A stretch of 64,000 nt of DNA from Chryseobacterium aquaeductus (lineage in GTDB: Bacteria > Bacteroidota > Bacteroidia > Flavobacteriales > Weeksellaceae), in assembly GCF_905175375.1 (NCBI RefSeq), contig NZ_CAJIMS010000001.1:2108001-2172000 (forward strand), given 5' to 3'. This document shows, piece after piece, positions 17,591-25,791 of the stretch. Made by a program: the position numbers and the translations under genes. Under the pieces are notes generated by a model. That model saw nothing but the letters and a program-made list of their open reading frames with translations. It did not search any database and was not told the DNA's origin. Position 1 is the first letter of the stretch, and the number at the start of each line of letters is the position of its first letter.

Positions 17591-18355
17591 TTAAAATCTG
17601 TATCCCAAAGAGAAGCCGCTACGAAATCCTGCCCAAGGTCCGTCTACCTTTACTCTTGCGCCATTTGGATTAGTTTCTACCGTATAATCTACAAACGGAA
17701 TATCAAGATTTTCGATTTCCTGTTTTAGCTGAGCCTGCATTTCAGGAGTAAGAACAATATCGCTCGTTAAACTGAAATCTCCTCTTCCTGATCCATAATG
17801 TGCTCCTGCGATCCAGAAATCTAATACAAAACTGTGCTGTTTATTAAGGAAAAACTGCGCGCCTACCATCAATCCGCCACTGTTTCCTTTTGCATCTCCC
17901 AAACCTTTTAATGGTATAGGAACTGTAGTCCCGAACGCTGTATAATCGTAGTTGAAATCAAAAGTATTGGTAGAGACTTTAGAATATCGATAATAGGGAG
18001 CAAAATAAAATCCTTTTCCGTATCCTTCACCAATGTAAAATCGTGGCTCGATCGTAAAGTTGGTGGCTTTGATTTTTAGATTCTGAAAGTCTTTTTCATC
18101 CTCTTCATTTAGAAATGCATTCATGAAGGGAACTTTTCCTTCCGCTACCGTTCCGAAGCCTACATTGACAGCAAACCAGCGATTGATTGATCTTTCGTAA
18201 GATAAATTGATATTTCTGAAAGCATATCCCGTAATGTTGGTTTTGATAATATTCATTTTATCTTCCGGAACTGTGCTCACATCTGAAGTGATGATTTCTT
18301 GTGCACCAACTTTTGAAATTAGAAGGCAGGAAGCAAATAGTAGTAGTTTTTTCAT
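17591..18355 (-). CDS. DUF3575 family outer-membrane protein
   Basis: A 254-residue protein with signal peptide (LLISKVGAQ). The mature start NIIKTNITGYAFRNINLSYE is the DUF3575 hallmark, followed by barrel strands such as YFAPYYRYSKV and a C-terminal GFSLGYRF ending in Phe, typical for outer-membrane barrels. Function is unknown; these are small porin-like or structural proteins. It is followed by a bidirectional terminator and seems to be transcribed alone. Confidence 0.85.
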   Translation of the reverse strand: MKKLLLFASCLLISKVGAQEIITSDVSTVPEDKMNIIKTNITGYAFRNINLSYERSINRWFAVNVGFGTVAEGKVPFMNAFLNEEDEKDFQNLKIKATNFTIEPRFYIGEGYGKGFYFAPYYRYSKVSTNTFDFNYDYTAFGTTVPIPLKGLGDAKGNSGGLMVGAQFFLNKQHSFVLDFWIAGAHYGSGRGDFSLTSDIVLTPEMQAQLKQEIENLDIPFVDYTVETNPNGARVKVDGPWAGFRSGFSLGYRF

Positions 18356-18508
18356 GGTGTTAAATTATTCGTTAAGTGGTGTTAAGTTATATAAAAAGCT
18401 GCCCGATAAGATGAAAAGTAAAAGAACAGTTTAATACGATTATGTTAAATCAAAAACCATTCTAAAGATTGAGAACGGCAATTAATATTTTTAAATATTT
18501 AAAAATAA

Positions 18509-19483
18509 TTAGTTTTTAATGAACTTTATGCTTTCAGATTGAGATTTATTTCCTGAAAATTTAATAAAATAAGCAGAAGCTGGTAGATCTGAAATAGTGA
18601 TTTTTCCTGCTTTTAAATCTGAAGTTTTTATCAGTTTACCGTCTAGACTGTAGATATTAGCTTTAGAATAGTCCGAAATTTCACCTTTAAATTCAATAAA
18701 ATCATGTGAAGGATTTGGGTAAATTTTGAAACGGTCTTTCTTTACAATATCTGATACAGATAAAAATGTTTCGTTTAAAGCCTGTGCAACATTGGTTGTC
18801 TGTGGTGTTCCCTGTACAGTTATTACAGCGTTGGTTGTGCTCAATAATGGGAATTTATGCGCACTGTCGTAGTAGGTGTAAGCAGTATTAACTACACTTC
18901 CTACCGGTAAACCAAATACGGTAAGGGAAAAATTCTGTATCGATTTTATTCTCAAAACATTGGTATATGTTTTTGCGCCAATCAACAGAGTTCCTGCTGC
19001 ATCAGCGGTAATATTGATGGTTCCGCTAAAATTTCCTGAACCTGCTGTCGCCGAAAACGTACCGGATGCGGTATCGCTCTCCGAATATCCGAATGCTGCA
19101 GGATAGCTGATAAAAGTGCCGTTGTTGCCAGAGAAATTCAGTGTGGCATCAGGAGTTACCAATCCGGTAATTTCCAATTTTGTTGCAGTTTGTTTGTAAT
19201 AAACCGTGTTTCCGCCACCTGTCATTTTTATTGTACTTCCCGGAAAAGTAGATATTTCGCTGGAAGTTGGTGCTGAATAATTGGTAGCAGATGCAGAACC
19301 TGCTGTCAGGCTGCTATTTGAAAACGTTGCATTATTACCGGTTGCTGAATTATTAACCGTTCCGTTGACGTTAACATTATTGATGGTTTCACCAATAACT
19401 GGATCATTAAAAGCTTTGGTAATCGTAGTTTGAGCAGAAAGAATCGTAGCTGAAGTCAGTAAAAAAAATAAAGTTGCTTTCAT
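18509..19483 (-). CDS. Secreted protein with T9SS type A sorting domain
   Basis: A 324-residue protein with signal peptide (TSATILSAQ) and a Ser/Thr/Asn/Gly-rich middle of low complexity with beta-strand character. The C-terminal sorting domain runs from RFKIYPNPSHDFIEF to SAYFIKFSGNKSQ and predicts export through the type IX system and cell-surface attachment. I recognise no catalytic domain in the middle; it may be structural or adhesive. It lies upstream of DUF3575 on the same strand, but 153 bases separate them. Confidence 0.82.
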   Translation of the reverse strand: MKATLFFLLTSATILSAQTTITKAFNDPVIGETINNVNVNGTVNNSATGNNATFSNSSLTAGSASATNYSAPTSSEISTFPGSTIKMTGGGNTVYYKQTATKLEITGLVTPDATLNFSGNNGTFISYPAAFGYSESDTASGTFSATAGSGNFSGTINITADAAGTLLIGAKTYTNVLRIKSIQNFSLTVFGLPVGSVVNTAYTYYDSAHKFPLLSTTNAVITVQGTPQTTNVAQALNETFLSVSDIVKKDRFKIYPNPSHDFIEFKGEISDYSKANIYSLDGKLIKTSDLKAGKITISDLPASAYFIKFSGNKSQSESIKFIKN

Positions 19484-19547
19484 ATTTAATTTTTTTTTGT
19501 GAAGATAATTAAAAAATAAAGCCTTTGAAGCAAATATTTGATAACGG

Positions 19548-19898
19548 CTAGCTTCTCAGGATTTTTTCCATCTTTTTTCCCTTTGCCAATTCATCAATCA
19601 ACTTGTCGAGGTAACGGATATTTCGCATCAGTTCATCCTCAATCTCTTCTACCCGATAACCACAAATCACACCTTTGATCAACGCAACCTTCGAATTCAT
19701 TTGTGGAGCATCAGCAAAGAATGTTTTGAAATCTATTTTGTTATTGAGAACTTCCTGAAAACTGTTTTCATCATATCCAGTAAGCCAAAAAATGATTTGG
19801 TGAACTTCTTCTTTCGTGCGTCCTTTCTTTTCAGCTTTTGTGATGTAGTGCGGATAAACGCTTGCGAATGCTGTTGTGAAAATTCTGGTGTTTTGCAT
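19548..19898 (-). CDS. DUF2200 family protein
   Basis: A 116-residue cytoplasmic protein. [39 protein letters not shown] and the later [20 protein letters not shown] match the DUF2200 family, whose members are small, single-domain and of unknown function. In other genomes they often sit beside DUF1801-type proteins, as here, where the DUF1801 gene lies 24 bases upstream on the same strand. A two-gene operon is likely. Confidence 0.9.
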   Translation of the reverse strand: MQNTRIFTTAFASVYPHYITKAEKKGRTKEEVHQIIFWLTGYDENSFQEVLNNKIDFKTFFADAPQMNSKVALIKGVICGYRVEEIEDELMRNIRYLDKLIDELAKGKKMEKILRS

Positions 19899-19922
19899 GA
19901 AATTTTTTCTTTGTGAGAAATT

Positions 19923-20354
19923 TTAAAAGGTGTTTTCTTGATTTTCTTTACTATTTGCAATTGTCGATTTACAAAGTTTTTCTAAAATTTCAATATTGAT
20001 GTCTGACAGCTTCTTGATGTAAATGCAGGCTTTTCCCATTTTAAATTTTCCTAAATCATTTAATAAAGAATTGTTTTCTTCAGTAGGAGAATAAACATAC
20101 AGAGAAAATTCAGCTTTTCGGGGTGAAAATCCGATTATTAAGTTATCGCCTTCATGTCCACTTGCATATTTATAATGATAAGAGCCAAATCCAATAATTG
20201 TTGGTCCCCACATTTTTGGCGAAAATCCTGACCACTCGCTCATCAATTTAATAAGCTGAAAACTGTCTGCTTTCTTCTGTTCGTTGTCAACATAAGAATT
20301 GATAAATTCGGTTACGCTGACTTCTGTTTCGTTAGTTTTGTTTGCTTTAGCCAT
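19923..20354 (-). CDS. DUF1801 (YdhG-like) domain protein
   Basis: A protein of about 143 residues starting at ATG 20354 (MAKANKTNETEVSV). The pattern ADSFQLIKLMSEWSGFSPKMWG, TIIGFGSYHYKY, FSPRKAEFSLYVY and LGKFKMGKACIYIKKLSDI is typical of DUF1801. The fold is shared with FrataxinYdhG-like proteins; function is not established. An upstream in-frame ATG at 20381 adds nine hydrophobic residues not expected in the family. It is probably co-transcribed with the DUF2200 gene. Confidence 0.88.
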   Translation of the reverse strand: MAKANKTNETEVSVTEFINSYVDNEQKKADSFQLIKLMSEWSGFSPKMWGPTIIGFGSYHYKYASGHEGDNLIIGFSPRKAEFSLYVYSPTEENNSLLNDLGKFKMGKACIYIKKLSDINIEILEKLCKSTIANSKENQENTF

Positions 20355-20563
20355 ACTATAAAATTGAATTAAAGATAACAAATAACACGCAATATTTAAA
20401 GTACAAATAAATGAAAGTAATGCTTATTTGTTAAGAATTACGCTGAATATTATTTCAGGAAATTTTGCCGGTATCACAATCTAATAAACTGTGTGATTTT
20501 TCAGAGACAAAGATCTCGTAATTTCCGGAATTGTCCGTAAATTCTTGAGAATAAATTTCTGTG

Positions 20564-20595
20564 AAAAAAAAAGCCGCACAGTTTTATCGTGCGGT
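20564..20595 (-). terminator. Intrinsic terminator after the 20638 gene
   Basis: On the minus strand, a 7-bp stem ACCGCAC / GTGCGGC (one G-U pair) with a nine-base loop is followed by ten T-rich bases. Confidence 0.85.
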
Positions 20596-20637
20596 TGTAG
20601 GGTATCTAGCTAATAGTATATGTGTGAAGTATTTTAT

Positions 20638-21177
20638 TCAGCAACCTCCTTTACGAACAATTCTTTTAAAAATTACTTTACGATCTCGTTCCAGATATCC
20701 ACAAGATATGATGGGATAAGAATACTTTGGTGCGTGCGCTACATAACGGCTTTTTAAAATTATTTTGTCGTTCACTTTCAGGTTGCGCAATTGCTCAAGT
20801 TGAGATTTTTCTGCATCAAAAGTTACAATGTAATCTTCATCATTAATTCTTACCATCACTCCGAAACCTAATCTAGAGCCCGGCGGAAGAGAAAGAGAGG
20901 TTACAACTCCTTCCATATTGGTGTAATTTGTAATGTGCTTCCAAATTTTAGCTTCGGCAGCATACACTTTTTTACCTCGGGGAGATACTTCCCATTCTTT
21001 GAACTTTTTACCGGCAGGGGTAGCTTCCCATTTTTTCATTTCGGCATTCTTTTCAATTGCAGACAGTTGCTTTTGAACCGGCTTCTTGGTAGGTTCATTC
21101 TTGATTTCTCGATTGGCGAATAAGAATCCGCTCACTACAAGCAGTGGTAGAATGAGCGCAAAAATTACTTTTTTCAT
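20638..21177 (-). CDS. Exported hypothetical protein with an internal repeat
   Basis: A 179-residue protein with an N-terminal membrane anchor or signal (LILPLLVVSGFLFA). A basic, charged segment holds two tandem copies of a W-E-x-[TS]-P-x-G-K-K motif (KKWEATPAGKKFKEWEVSPRGKK). The C-terminal half looks like a small beta-rich domain (NMEGVVTSLSLPPGSRLGFGVMVRI, DKIILKSRYVAHAPKYSYPIISCGYLER) and has two Cys. I do not recognise the family; the second half could be an OB-like fold. Monocistronic with a terminator. Confidence 0.75.
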   Translation of the reverse strand: MKKVIFALILPLLVVSGFLFANREIKNEPTKKPVQKQLSAIEKNAEMKKWEATPAGKKFKEWEVSPRGKKVYAAEAKIWKHITNYTNMEGVVTSLSLPPGSRLGFGVMVRINDEDYIVTFDAEKSQLEQLRNLKVNDKIILKSRYVAHAPKYSYPIISCGYLERDRKVIFKRIVRKGGC

Positions 21178-21393
21178 AGTAGTTGTAGGTTTTATTAAAT
21201 TATATTTGAATATTCTCTATCCATAATAATGCTTAATTTAACGCAAGGTTAAACAAAGAATTTTAAATACTGAATGTTTCTAAGTTATACAACGGCGTAA
21301 ACTTAACAACGAAATACAGAGCATTTTTAATGATAACAGATTGCAGACCGTCATAAAATTACATTACATGCTCTGATGGGTCAGATATGGTAA

Positions 21394-21423
21394 GATCTCA
21401 ATTAATTTTTTTTATGATCTCAA
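21394..21423. promoter_or_regulatory. Direct repeat GATCTCAA x2, 22 bases apart
   Basis: GATCTCAA occurs at 21394-21401 and 21416-21423, a start-to-start distance of 22 bases (about two helical turns), about 95-120 bases upstream of the membrane-bound winged-helix regulator. OmpR-type wings bind direct repeats, so autoregulation is possible. Confidence 0.35.
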
Positions 21424-21516
21424 AGTTGACTTAGCGAAAATACTTTGATATTTTTTAGATTCAGGGATTTAGATTGTAAAAAAAAATGTAAACTTTGTAA
21501 ATAATAACTTGACACG

Positions 21517-22413
21517 ATGCATCTTAGTCAAAATCTCTTCTCAGGAAAGCGCAAATACATTTTTACGTTCGTAATGCTCTCACTGATCTTTGTCATTTGT
21601 GCCGCTTTCAGCACGGAGGATAAGTACGACTTTGATTTTGCCAAAAGGGAAGTGTTACTGCGCAGAATAGGACATGAGTTGCTTTTGCAGTCCGGCGATC
21701 GTACATCAAGAGTACTTCCGGTAAAAAAGATTGCAGAAAATGAATACCAGATCAGCTTTGAGAACGAACTTACTTTTCAGCCGGATTCTTTGGTAAATCT
21801 TACAAAGCGAGTGTTGGCAAAAGATCCGCTTGCAAATGATTATATCGTTAATGTTTTGAACTGTCGCAACTCCAGTATAGCTTACGGATATTCTGTATCG
21901 AAGAGTAAAAAAGATGATATTGTAGCCTGCTTGGGAAGAAAACAACTCAAGGCTTGTTATCTGATCAACATCAAATTTCAACCAACAGGACTCAACACAA
22001 CAAAGAGCATTTACTTTTTTGGCGGTCTGTCATTTTTAGCATTGATAGGTTTTGTTTTATTAAGACCTAAATCTTTAAAATCAAGAAAAGATTTACCTGA
22101 AAATCAGCAAACTGATCTGTTCACTCTAGGCTCGGTATTGTTTGATGCAAAAAACAGAAAGCTCATCATTGATGATAAAACCATAGACCTTACCGCAACG
22201 GAAAGTCGGGTATTGTTCATTTTCGCATCATCACCAAACGAAATCATCGAGAGAAGCCGACTGCAAAAAGAAATCTGGGAAGATGATGGTGTCATTGTAG
22301 GTAGAAGTCTGGATATGTTCATCTCAAAACTCAGAAAAAAACTGGAGATTGATCCGAATATTAAAATTGTGGTGATTCGTGGAAAAGGGTACAGGCTGGA
22401 AATTAATTCTTAA
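21517..22413 (+). CDS. Membrane-anchored winged-helix transcriptional regulator with periplasmic sensor domain
   Basis: A 298-residue protein with two membrane segments (about residues 13-31 and 164-182), a periplasmic domain of about 130 residues between them with three Cys (116, 138, 147), and a cytoplasmic C-terminal OmpR/PhoB-type winged helix (about 200-296: DLTATESRVLFIFASSP, RSRLQKEIW, GRSLDMFISKLRKKL, IRGKGYRL). It is a one-component sensor with ToxR/CadC logic but the opposite domain order: the DNA-binding domain is at the C-terminus. No receiver or kinase is present. The ligand and targets are unknown; the next features downstream are a 21-bp repeat array and a lipoprotein/Kelch gene pair. 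Confidence 0.87.
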   Translation: MHLSQNLFSGKRKYIFTFVMLSLIFVICAAFSTEDKYDFDFAKREVLLRRIGHELLLQSGDRTSRVLPVKKIAENEYQISFENELTFQPDSLVNLTKRVLAKDPLANDYIVNVLNCRNSSIAYGYSVSKSKKDDIVACLGRKQLKACYLINIKFQPTGLNTTKSIYFFGGLSFLALIGFVLLRPKSLKSRKDLPENQQTDLFTLGSVLFDAKNRKLIIDDKTIDLTATESRVLFIFASSPNEIIERSRLQKEIWEDDGVIVGRSLDMFISKLRKKLEIDPNIKIVVIRGKGYRLEINS

Positions 22414-22522
22414 AAAACCTTTTGGTCTAAATCGATCTAAGTATATGTTACTATTGATAATATTTGGATATCCTCCAGATTTGAAAAAGGGCTGTAAAGT
22501 ACTGAAATATAATAAATTGTAC

Positions 22523-22732
22523 TTGATTGCCTCTTCGAACTGGTTGAACGCCTCTTCGAAGTGGTTGATTGGCTCTTCGAACTGGTTGATCGGCTCTTCG
22601 AAGTGGTTGATCGGCTCTTCGAAACACTTGATTGTCTCTTTGAACAAGTTAATCGCTTCTTCGAAACGCTTGAACGCCTCAACGTAATGATTGATTGCCT
22701 TCACGAAGAAGTTGACCTCTTTAATGAATAAG
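22523..22732. repeat. 21-bp tandem repeat array 1 (about ten units)
   Basis: Ten consecutive 21-base units with no spacers begin at 22523. The core, read on the plus strand, is TTGATCGGCTCTTCGAAG plus three more bases; positions 5-8 and 18-21 vary (for example TTGATTG/TTGAACG/TTGATCG and ACTGG/AGTGG/AACAC). Units 1-5 are nearly identical and units 6-10 decay towards the right. Because 21 is a multiple of three, several frames stay open; on the minus strand the units read as heptads such as FEEPINH and FEEPINQ with hydrophobic residues in a/d spacing. Whether it is translated is unclear. Confidence 0.9.
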
Positions 22733-22819
22733 TTGAAAATTATGTTGAAAACTAATCTTGTCAAGGTTAATTGCGAAAGGCAGATATTCAAAACGAGATT
22801 GTTACTGAGGGTGGGATAT

Positions 22820-23275
22820 TTATTCCACAACACCATTTCCGGTGATGATTGATTCTTCCATTAAATCTACAATTTCAGAAACTGAAATTGAAAAGACACC
22901 GGCGATTCCCTGGTCAAATTCTTTTTTCCAATAATTGTAGCCGTCAATATAATCCGGAAGTTTGATTTTTCCGTTTTTTAATTCAGTGACACTTTTATTT
23001 AAAGCTTCCTCAGTAATTGGAATGTGCGTGAATTCCTTTGCAAAACCTTTTTCAACATTAGGGTTTCCTACTTTTAATCCGCCAATCGAGATGTGAATGA
23101 CCTTTCCGTGTGTTGGATATTCTTCTATTTTTAAAATTTTCAGGGTAGAGTTTTCTTCGCTCTTGCGGGTTTTGTAATTCCACTCCTGACCGATGACGTA
23201 TTTTGTGGTTTCTTGAGGTTTGCAATTGGAGAGAGAGAAAAATATGATAAAAGTTGAAAGGATTTGTGTTGTCAT
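22820..23275 (-). CDS. Putative lipoprotein of unknown function
   Basis: A 151-residue protein with a lipoprotein signal (IIFFSLSNC). The mature region starts KPQETTKYVIGQEWNYKTR and contains KIEEYPTHGKVIHISIGGLKVG and FTHIPITEEALNKSVTEL, which look like a small beta-rich single domain seen in several Bacteroidota lipoproteins, but I cannot name a family. The gene follows the Kelch gene on the same strand with a 76-base gap. Its 3' end lies about 90 bases from repeat array 1. Confidence 0.75.
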   Translation of the reverse strand: MTTQILSTFIIFFSLSNCKPQETTKYVIGQEWNYKTRKSEENSTLKILKIEEYPTHGKVIHISIGGLKVGNPNVEKGFAKEFTHIPITEEALNKSVTELKNGKIKLPDYIDGYNYWKKEFDQGIAGVFSISVSEIVDLMEESIITGNGVVE

Positions 23276-23351
23276 AAGATGGAAATATTTTTAATACTGC
23301 CGCAAAGTCGGGAGAATTTGCGGATTGAGCCGGGAGTCCATTTTCATCGGT

Positions 23352-24284
23352 TTATTTAGCAGAAAGCACTTCTTCGCCAATATCTGCAACCTGAATGCTT
23401 TTAATAGCTGATTTGGTTGAGGATGCTGTACTTCCGCCCATGATGTATAATTTGTTGTTATATATTTCTGCAGCAGCATGTCGTCTGGGGATCATATTGG
23501 ATGATAACCGATGTAACTTATTGGTTTCTGTATCAAAATAGGCCAAAAAAGTTTGATTGTTGTAACCGCCTGCAATAAAAATCTTATTTCCGGATACCGC
23601 TAATGAATGACCCGATATCGCAGCAGGCATCGTATATTGCTCAGTCCACTGATTTTTGTTGAGATCGAACACATTGACCAAGCGTGATGACGTACCGTTA
23701 AAACCTCCAATGACATAAAGCTTATCATTCACAATTTTGCCCCTTGCTTCTCTGGCGTTAGGCATATTTGGTAACGGATGCCATGTATCTGAAGCAATAT
23801 CATAGTATTGGAATCTATCAGAAAATACAGTGATTGCAGCATTGTTTAGTCCACTGCCTCCGAACGTATATATTTTTCCGTTATGGATGGCAGAACCCGC
23901 ATTTCCTGTATAAGCACGATTAACCGCTCCCTTCTTTATTTTATGAGTTTCAAGGTCTACAATTTCAAGATGGCTGTTTCCCCACCCGTTAAAAATATAA
24001 ATTTTATTATCGTAAGTCTCCGAATTAGCAAATCTTTTAGGAACCAAACTAGAGTTGATGATACTCCAGCGGTTATCTTTAATACTGTATTTCTCAATAA
24101 AATTTGCATAACCATCCGTATCCTTATACCCATTGCTCACATAGATGTTGTCACCTACAATAGCACTGCTTATCGCTCCTCTTCTCGTAGACATATCCGC
24201 AAGATGTTTAAAATTTAGGGTTTGTGCACTGGCTAAACAAAAACCGAAAAGTGAAAGGAGGAATAATTTCGTTTTCAATGACAT
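23352..24284 (-). CDS. Secreted Kelch-repeat beta-propeller protein
   Basis: A 310-residue protein with signal peptide (SLFGFCLASAQ) and about six Kelch blades of 45-50 residues; clear blade cores are NIYVSNGYKDTDG, KIYIFNGWGNS, KIYTFGGSGLNN, KLYVIGGFNGTSS, KIFIAGGYNNQT and KLYIMGGSTASS. Kelch propellers bind proteins or glycans; no catalytic residues can be assigned. There is no T9SS tail. The gene is enclosed by two 21-bp repeat arrays together with the downstream lipoprotein gene. Confidence 0.9.
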   Translation of the reverse strand: MSLKTKLFLLSLFGFCLASAQTLNFKHLADMSTRRGAISSAIVGDNIYVSNGYKDTDGYANFIEKYSIKDNRWSIINSSLVPKRFANSETYDNKIYIFNGWGNSHLEIVDLETHKIKKGAVNRAYTGNAGSAIHNGKIYTFGGSGLNNAAITVFSDRFQYYDIASDTWHPLPNMPNAREARGKIVNDKLYVIGGFNGTSSRLVNVFDLNKNQWTEQYTMPAAISGHSLAVSGNKIFIAGGYNNQTFLAYFDTETNKLHRLSSNMIPRRHAAAEIYNNKLYIMGGSTASSTKSAIKSIQVADIGEEVLSAK

Positions 24285-24460
24285 TGAGGTTTGGTTTAAT
24301 TGATTTTCTGTTTAGAAAAATATGTTTTAAATATAGGGAAAAGTCACGGATTGGAAATATAGCACGTTCAATTTGTTCTGTAATGGAAAAACCGGTCTTA
24401 AAAATATATCTTCTGTATTGTAACCTTATCGACAAGTCAATATGATTCTGCCACGAATCA

Positions 24461-24664
24461 ATAAGACTGGAATTCCATGCAAAAAGGGTGGAATTTGAAC
24501 CTAAAAGGGTGGTTTTCCAGCCTAAAAGGTTCAACAACCAAGCAATTAGGGTGGATTTCGAGGCAAAAAGGCTGGAATTTGAACCTAAAAGGGTGGTTTT
24601 CCAGCCTAAAAGGTTCAACCATCAAGCAAATAGAGTGGATTTCGAGGCAAAAAGGGTGGTTTTT
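24461..24664. repeat. 21-bp tandem repeat array 2 with an 84-bp higher-order period
   Basis: About nine and a half 21-base units run from 24461 to 24664. Four unit types alternate: AAAAGGGTGGAATTTGAAC, AAAAGGGTGGTTTTCCAG, AAAAGGTTCAACAACCAAG and ATTAGGGTGGATTTCGAG (each plus the last two or three bases). Units at 24482-24565 and 24566-24649 form two copies of an 84-base block with six differences. On the plus strand one frame reads as heptads such as RVEFEPK and RVVFQPK. The unit sequence differs from array 1 but the 21-base period is the same. No spacers are present. Confidence 0.9.
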
Positions 24665-24688
24665 AATTTACAGATTATATTGAAAAGC

Positions 24689-24716
24689 AAAAACCGCTCG
24701 GATAGGAGCGGTTTTT
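24689..24716. terminator. Terminator of the darTG operon
   Basis: A perfect stem AAAAACCGCTC / GAGCGGTTTTT with a six-base loop is followed on the minus strand by a T-rich tail. It lies 45 bases beyond the darG stop. A similar ACCGCTC hairpin bounds the other side of the pair at 26475-26502. Confidence 0.85.
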
Positions 24717-24761
24717 ATGTTTGTGGGTACGAGCGGGACGTAAGCTGTGGATGGATAATAG

Positions 24762-25790
24762 CTAAATTTTTTGAATATTATTTAATGCAACATTTACAAA
24801 ATGTGGATTTGTTGCAAATAATGTTCTTTTACGATTACTCCAGTTTTCAATCTTATTAATAATTTGTTGTGAATCATCAATTTTATCCGTTTCTCTAATA
24901 AAGTCAACCGTAGATAAAAGCTCGAGCCCAAAATTAGAATAAAATCCGTTTAAGAAATTCTTTGTTTTATTAGTAATTTCTAAATGATTTTTATTTTCTG
25001 GTCTATTTAAGTATTCATTGACATCGTTTTCAGAGTCCAATATAATTCCTATTTCTTCAAATGGTTTCTTATCTTTTGAACTATAACCAGTAATATAGCT
25101 ACCATTCAAATAATATAAAACATGTTTTATTTTTCCAGAGTAAGGACCATAAAAATTTTGTTTAAACTCGAGTTTAAAATCTTTTGCGCCAAATTTTTGT
25201 AAAAAATAAGCAACCTTTTCTGCAGAAAATTCCGATATAAACTCTCCATTTTTGACAAGTTCAAATAATATTGAAAGAAGCATTGCTCTTGCTGGAGTTA
25301 GGGTAACCCTCTCTTTCTTTAATACTTCTTTTATAGTTGCATTAGGTTCGTAGATGAAAATATTACAATCTATATTTTGTAAATGGTTGACAAGTATTTC
25401 TTTGACTTTATGCCACTCCAATCCTCCATTTCCAGCCCCTAAGGGTGGAATTGCTATTGATTTAATATTTTTAATTGAAATTATCTCAATTAAATGTTTT
25501 AAACCTAACTCTAAGTAAGAATATTCAGATGGTTTTCTCCAAGAAGTTTTTGTTGGAAAATTTATAATAGTTTTCTTCCCATTTAAAAGTGTGTCTTCCT
25601 CAAAAACTAACAGCTTTCCAATTGATATATCACCATTTTTGCAAGCTTTTACATATTCTTTATAATTATTAGGAAATTGATTTTTAAATTGTAATGCAAT
25701 CCCTTTGCCCATAACCCCATCAGTATTCACAGTATTAACTAAAGCTTCTGAATCGCTTTCGAGTAAATTTCCTATTTTAAACTGTATCAT
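24762..25790 (-). CDS. darG: DarG macrodomain antitoxin (DNA ADP-ribosyl glycohydrolase)
   Basis: About 342 residues from ATG 25790 (MIQFKIGNLLESD). The N-terminal macrodomain (1-150) has ALVNTVNTDGVMGKGIA, NFPTKTSWRKPSEYSYLE with the likely catalytic Lys, and IPPLGAGNGGLEW, all characteristic of DarG, which removes ADP-ribose from thymidine in DNA. The C-terminal 190 residues (from about LTPARAMLLSILFELV) form the helical domain that binds and neutralises DarT. The start lies one base after the darT stop, so translation is coupled. An upstream in-frame ATG at 25820 would overlap darT. Confidence 0.92.
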   Translation of the reverse strand: MIQFKIGNLLESDSEALVNTVNTDGVMGKGIALQFKNQFPNNYKEYVKACKNGDISIGKLLVFEEDTLLNGKKTIINFPTKTSWRKPSEYSYLELGLKHLIEIISIKNIKSIAIPPLGAGNGGLEWHKVKEILVNHLQNIDCNIFIYEPNATIKEVLKKERVTLTPARAMLLSILFELVKNGEFISEFSAEKVAYFLQKFGAKDFKLEFKQNFYGPYSGKIKHVLYYLNGSYITGYSSKDKKPFEEIGIILDSENDVNEYLNRPENKNHLEITNKTKNFLNGFYSNFGLELLSTVDFIRETDKIDDSQQIINKIENWSNRKRTLFATNPHFVNVALNNIQKI

Positions 25791-25791
25791 A

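Noticed and set aside
22324..22836. A single long minus-strand gene spanning array 1
   Set aside because: The open frame runs into the 3' end of the winged-helix gene and overlaps the lipoprotein gene; the repeat part would be open in several frames by period alone. I list the array as a repeat and leave coding open.
24208..24618. Minus-strand frame through array 2 into the Kelch start
   Set aside because: It has no start context, overlaps the Kelch signal peptide region and owes its length to the 21-bp period.
22523..24664. CRISPR arrays
   Set aside because: The 21-bp units are directly adjacent, with no spacers, and no cas gene is near.
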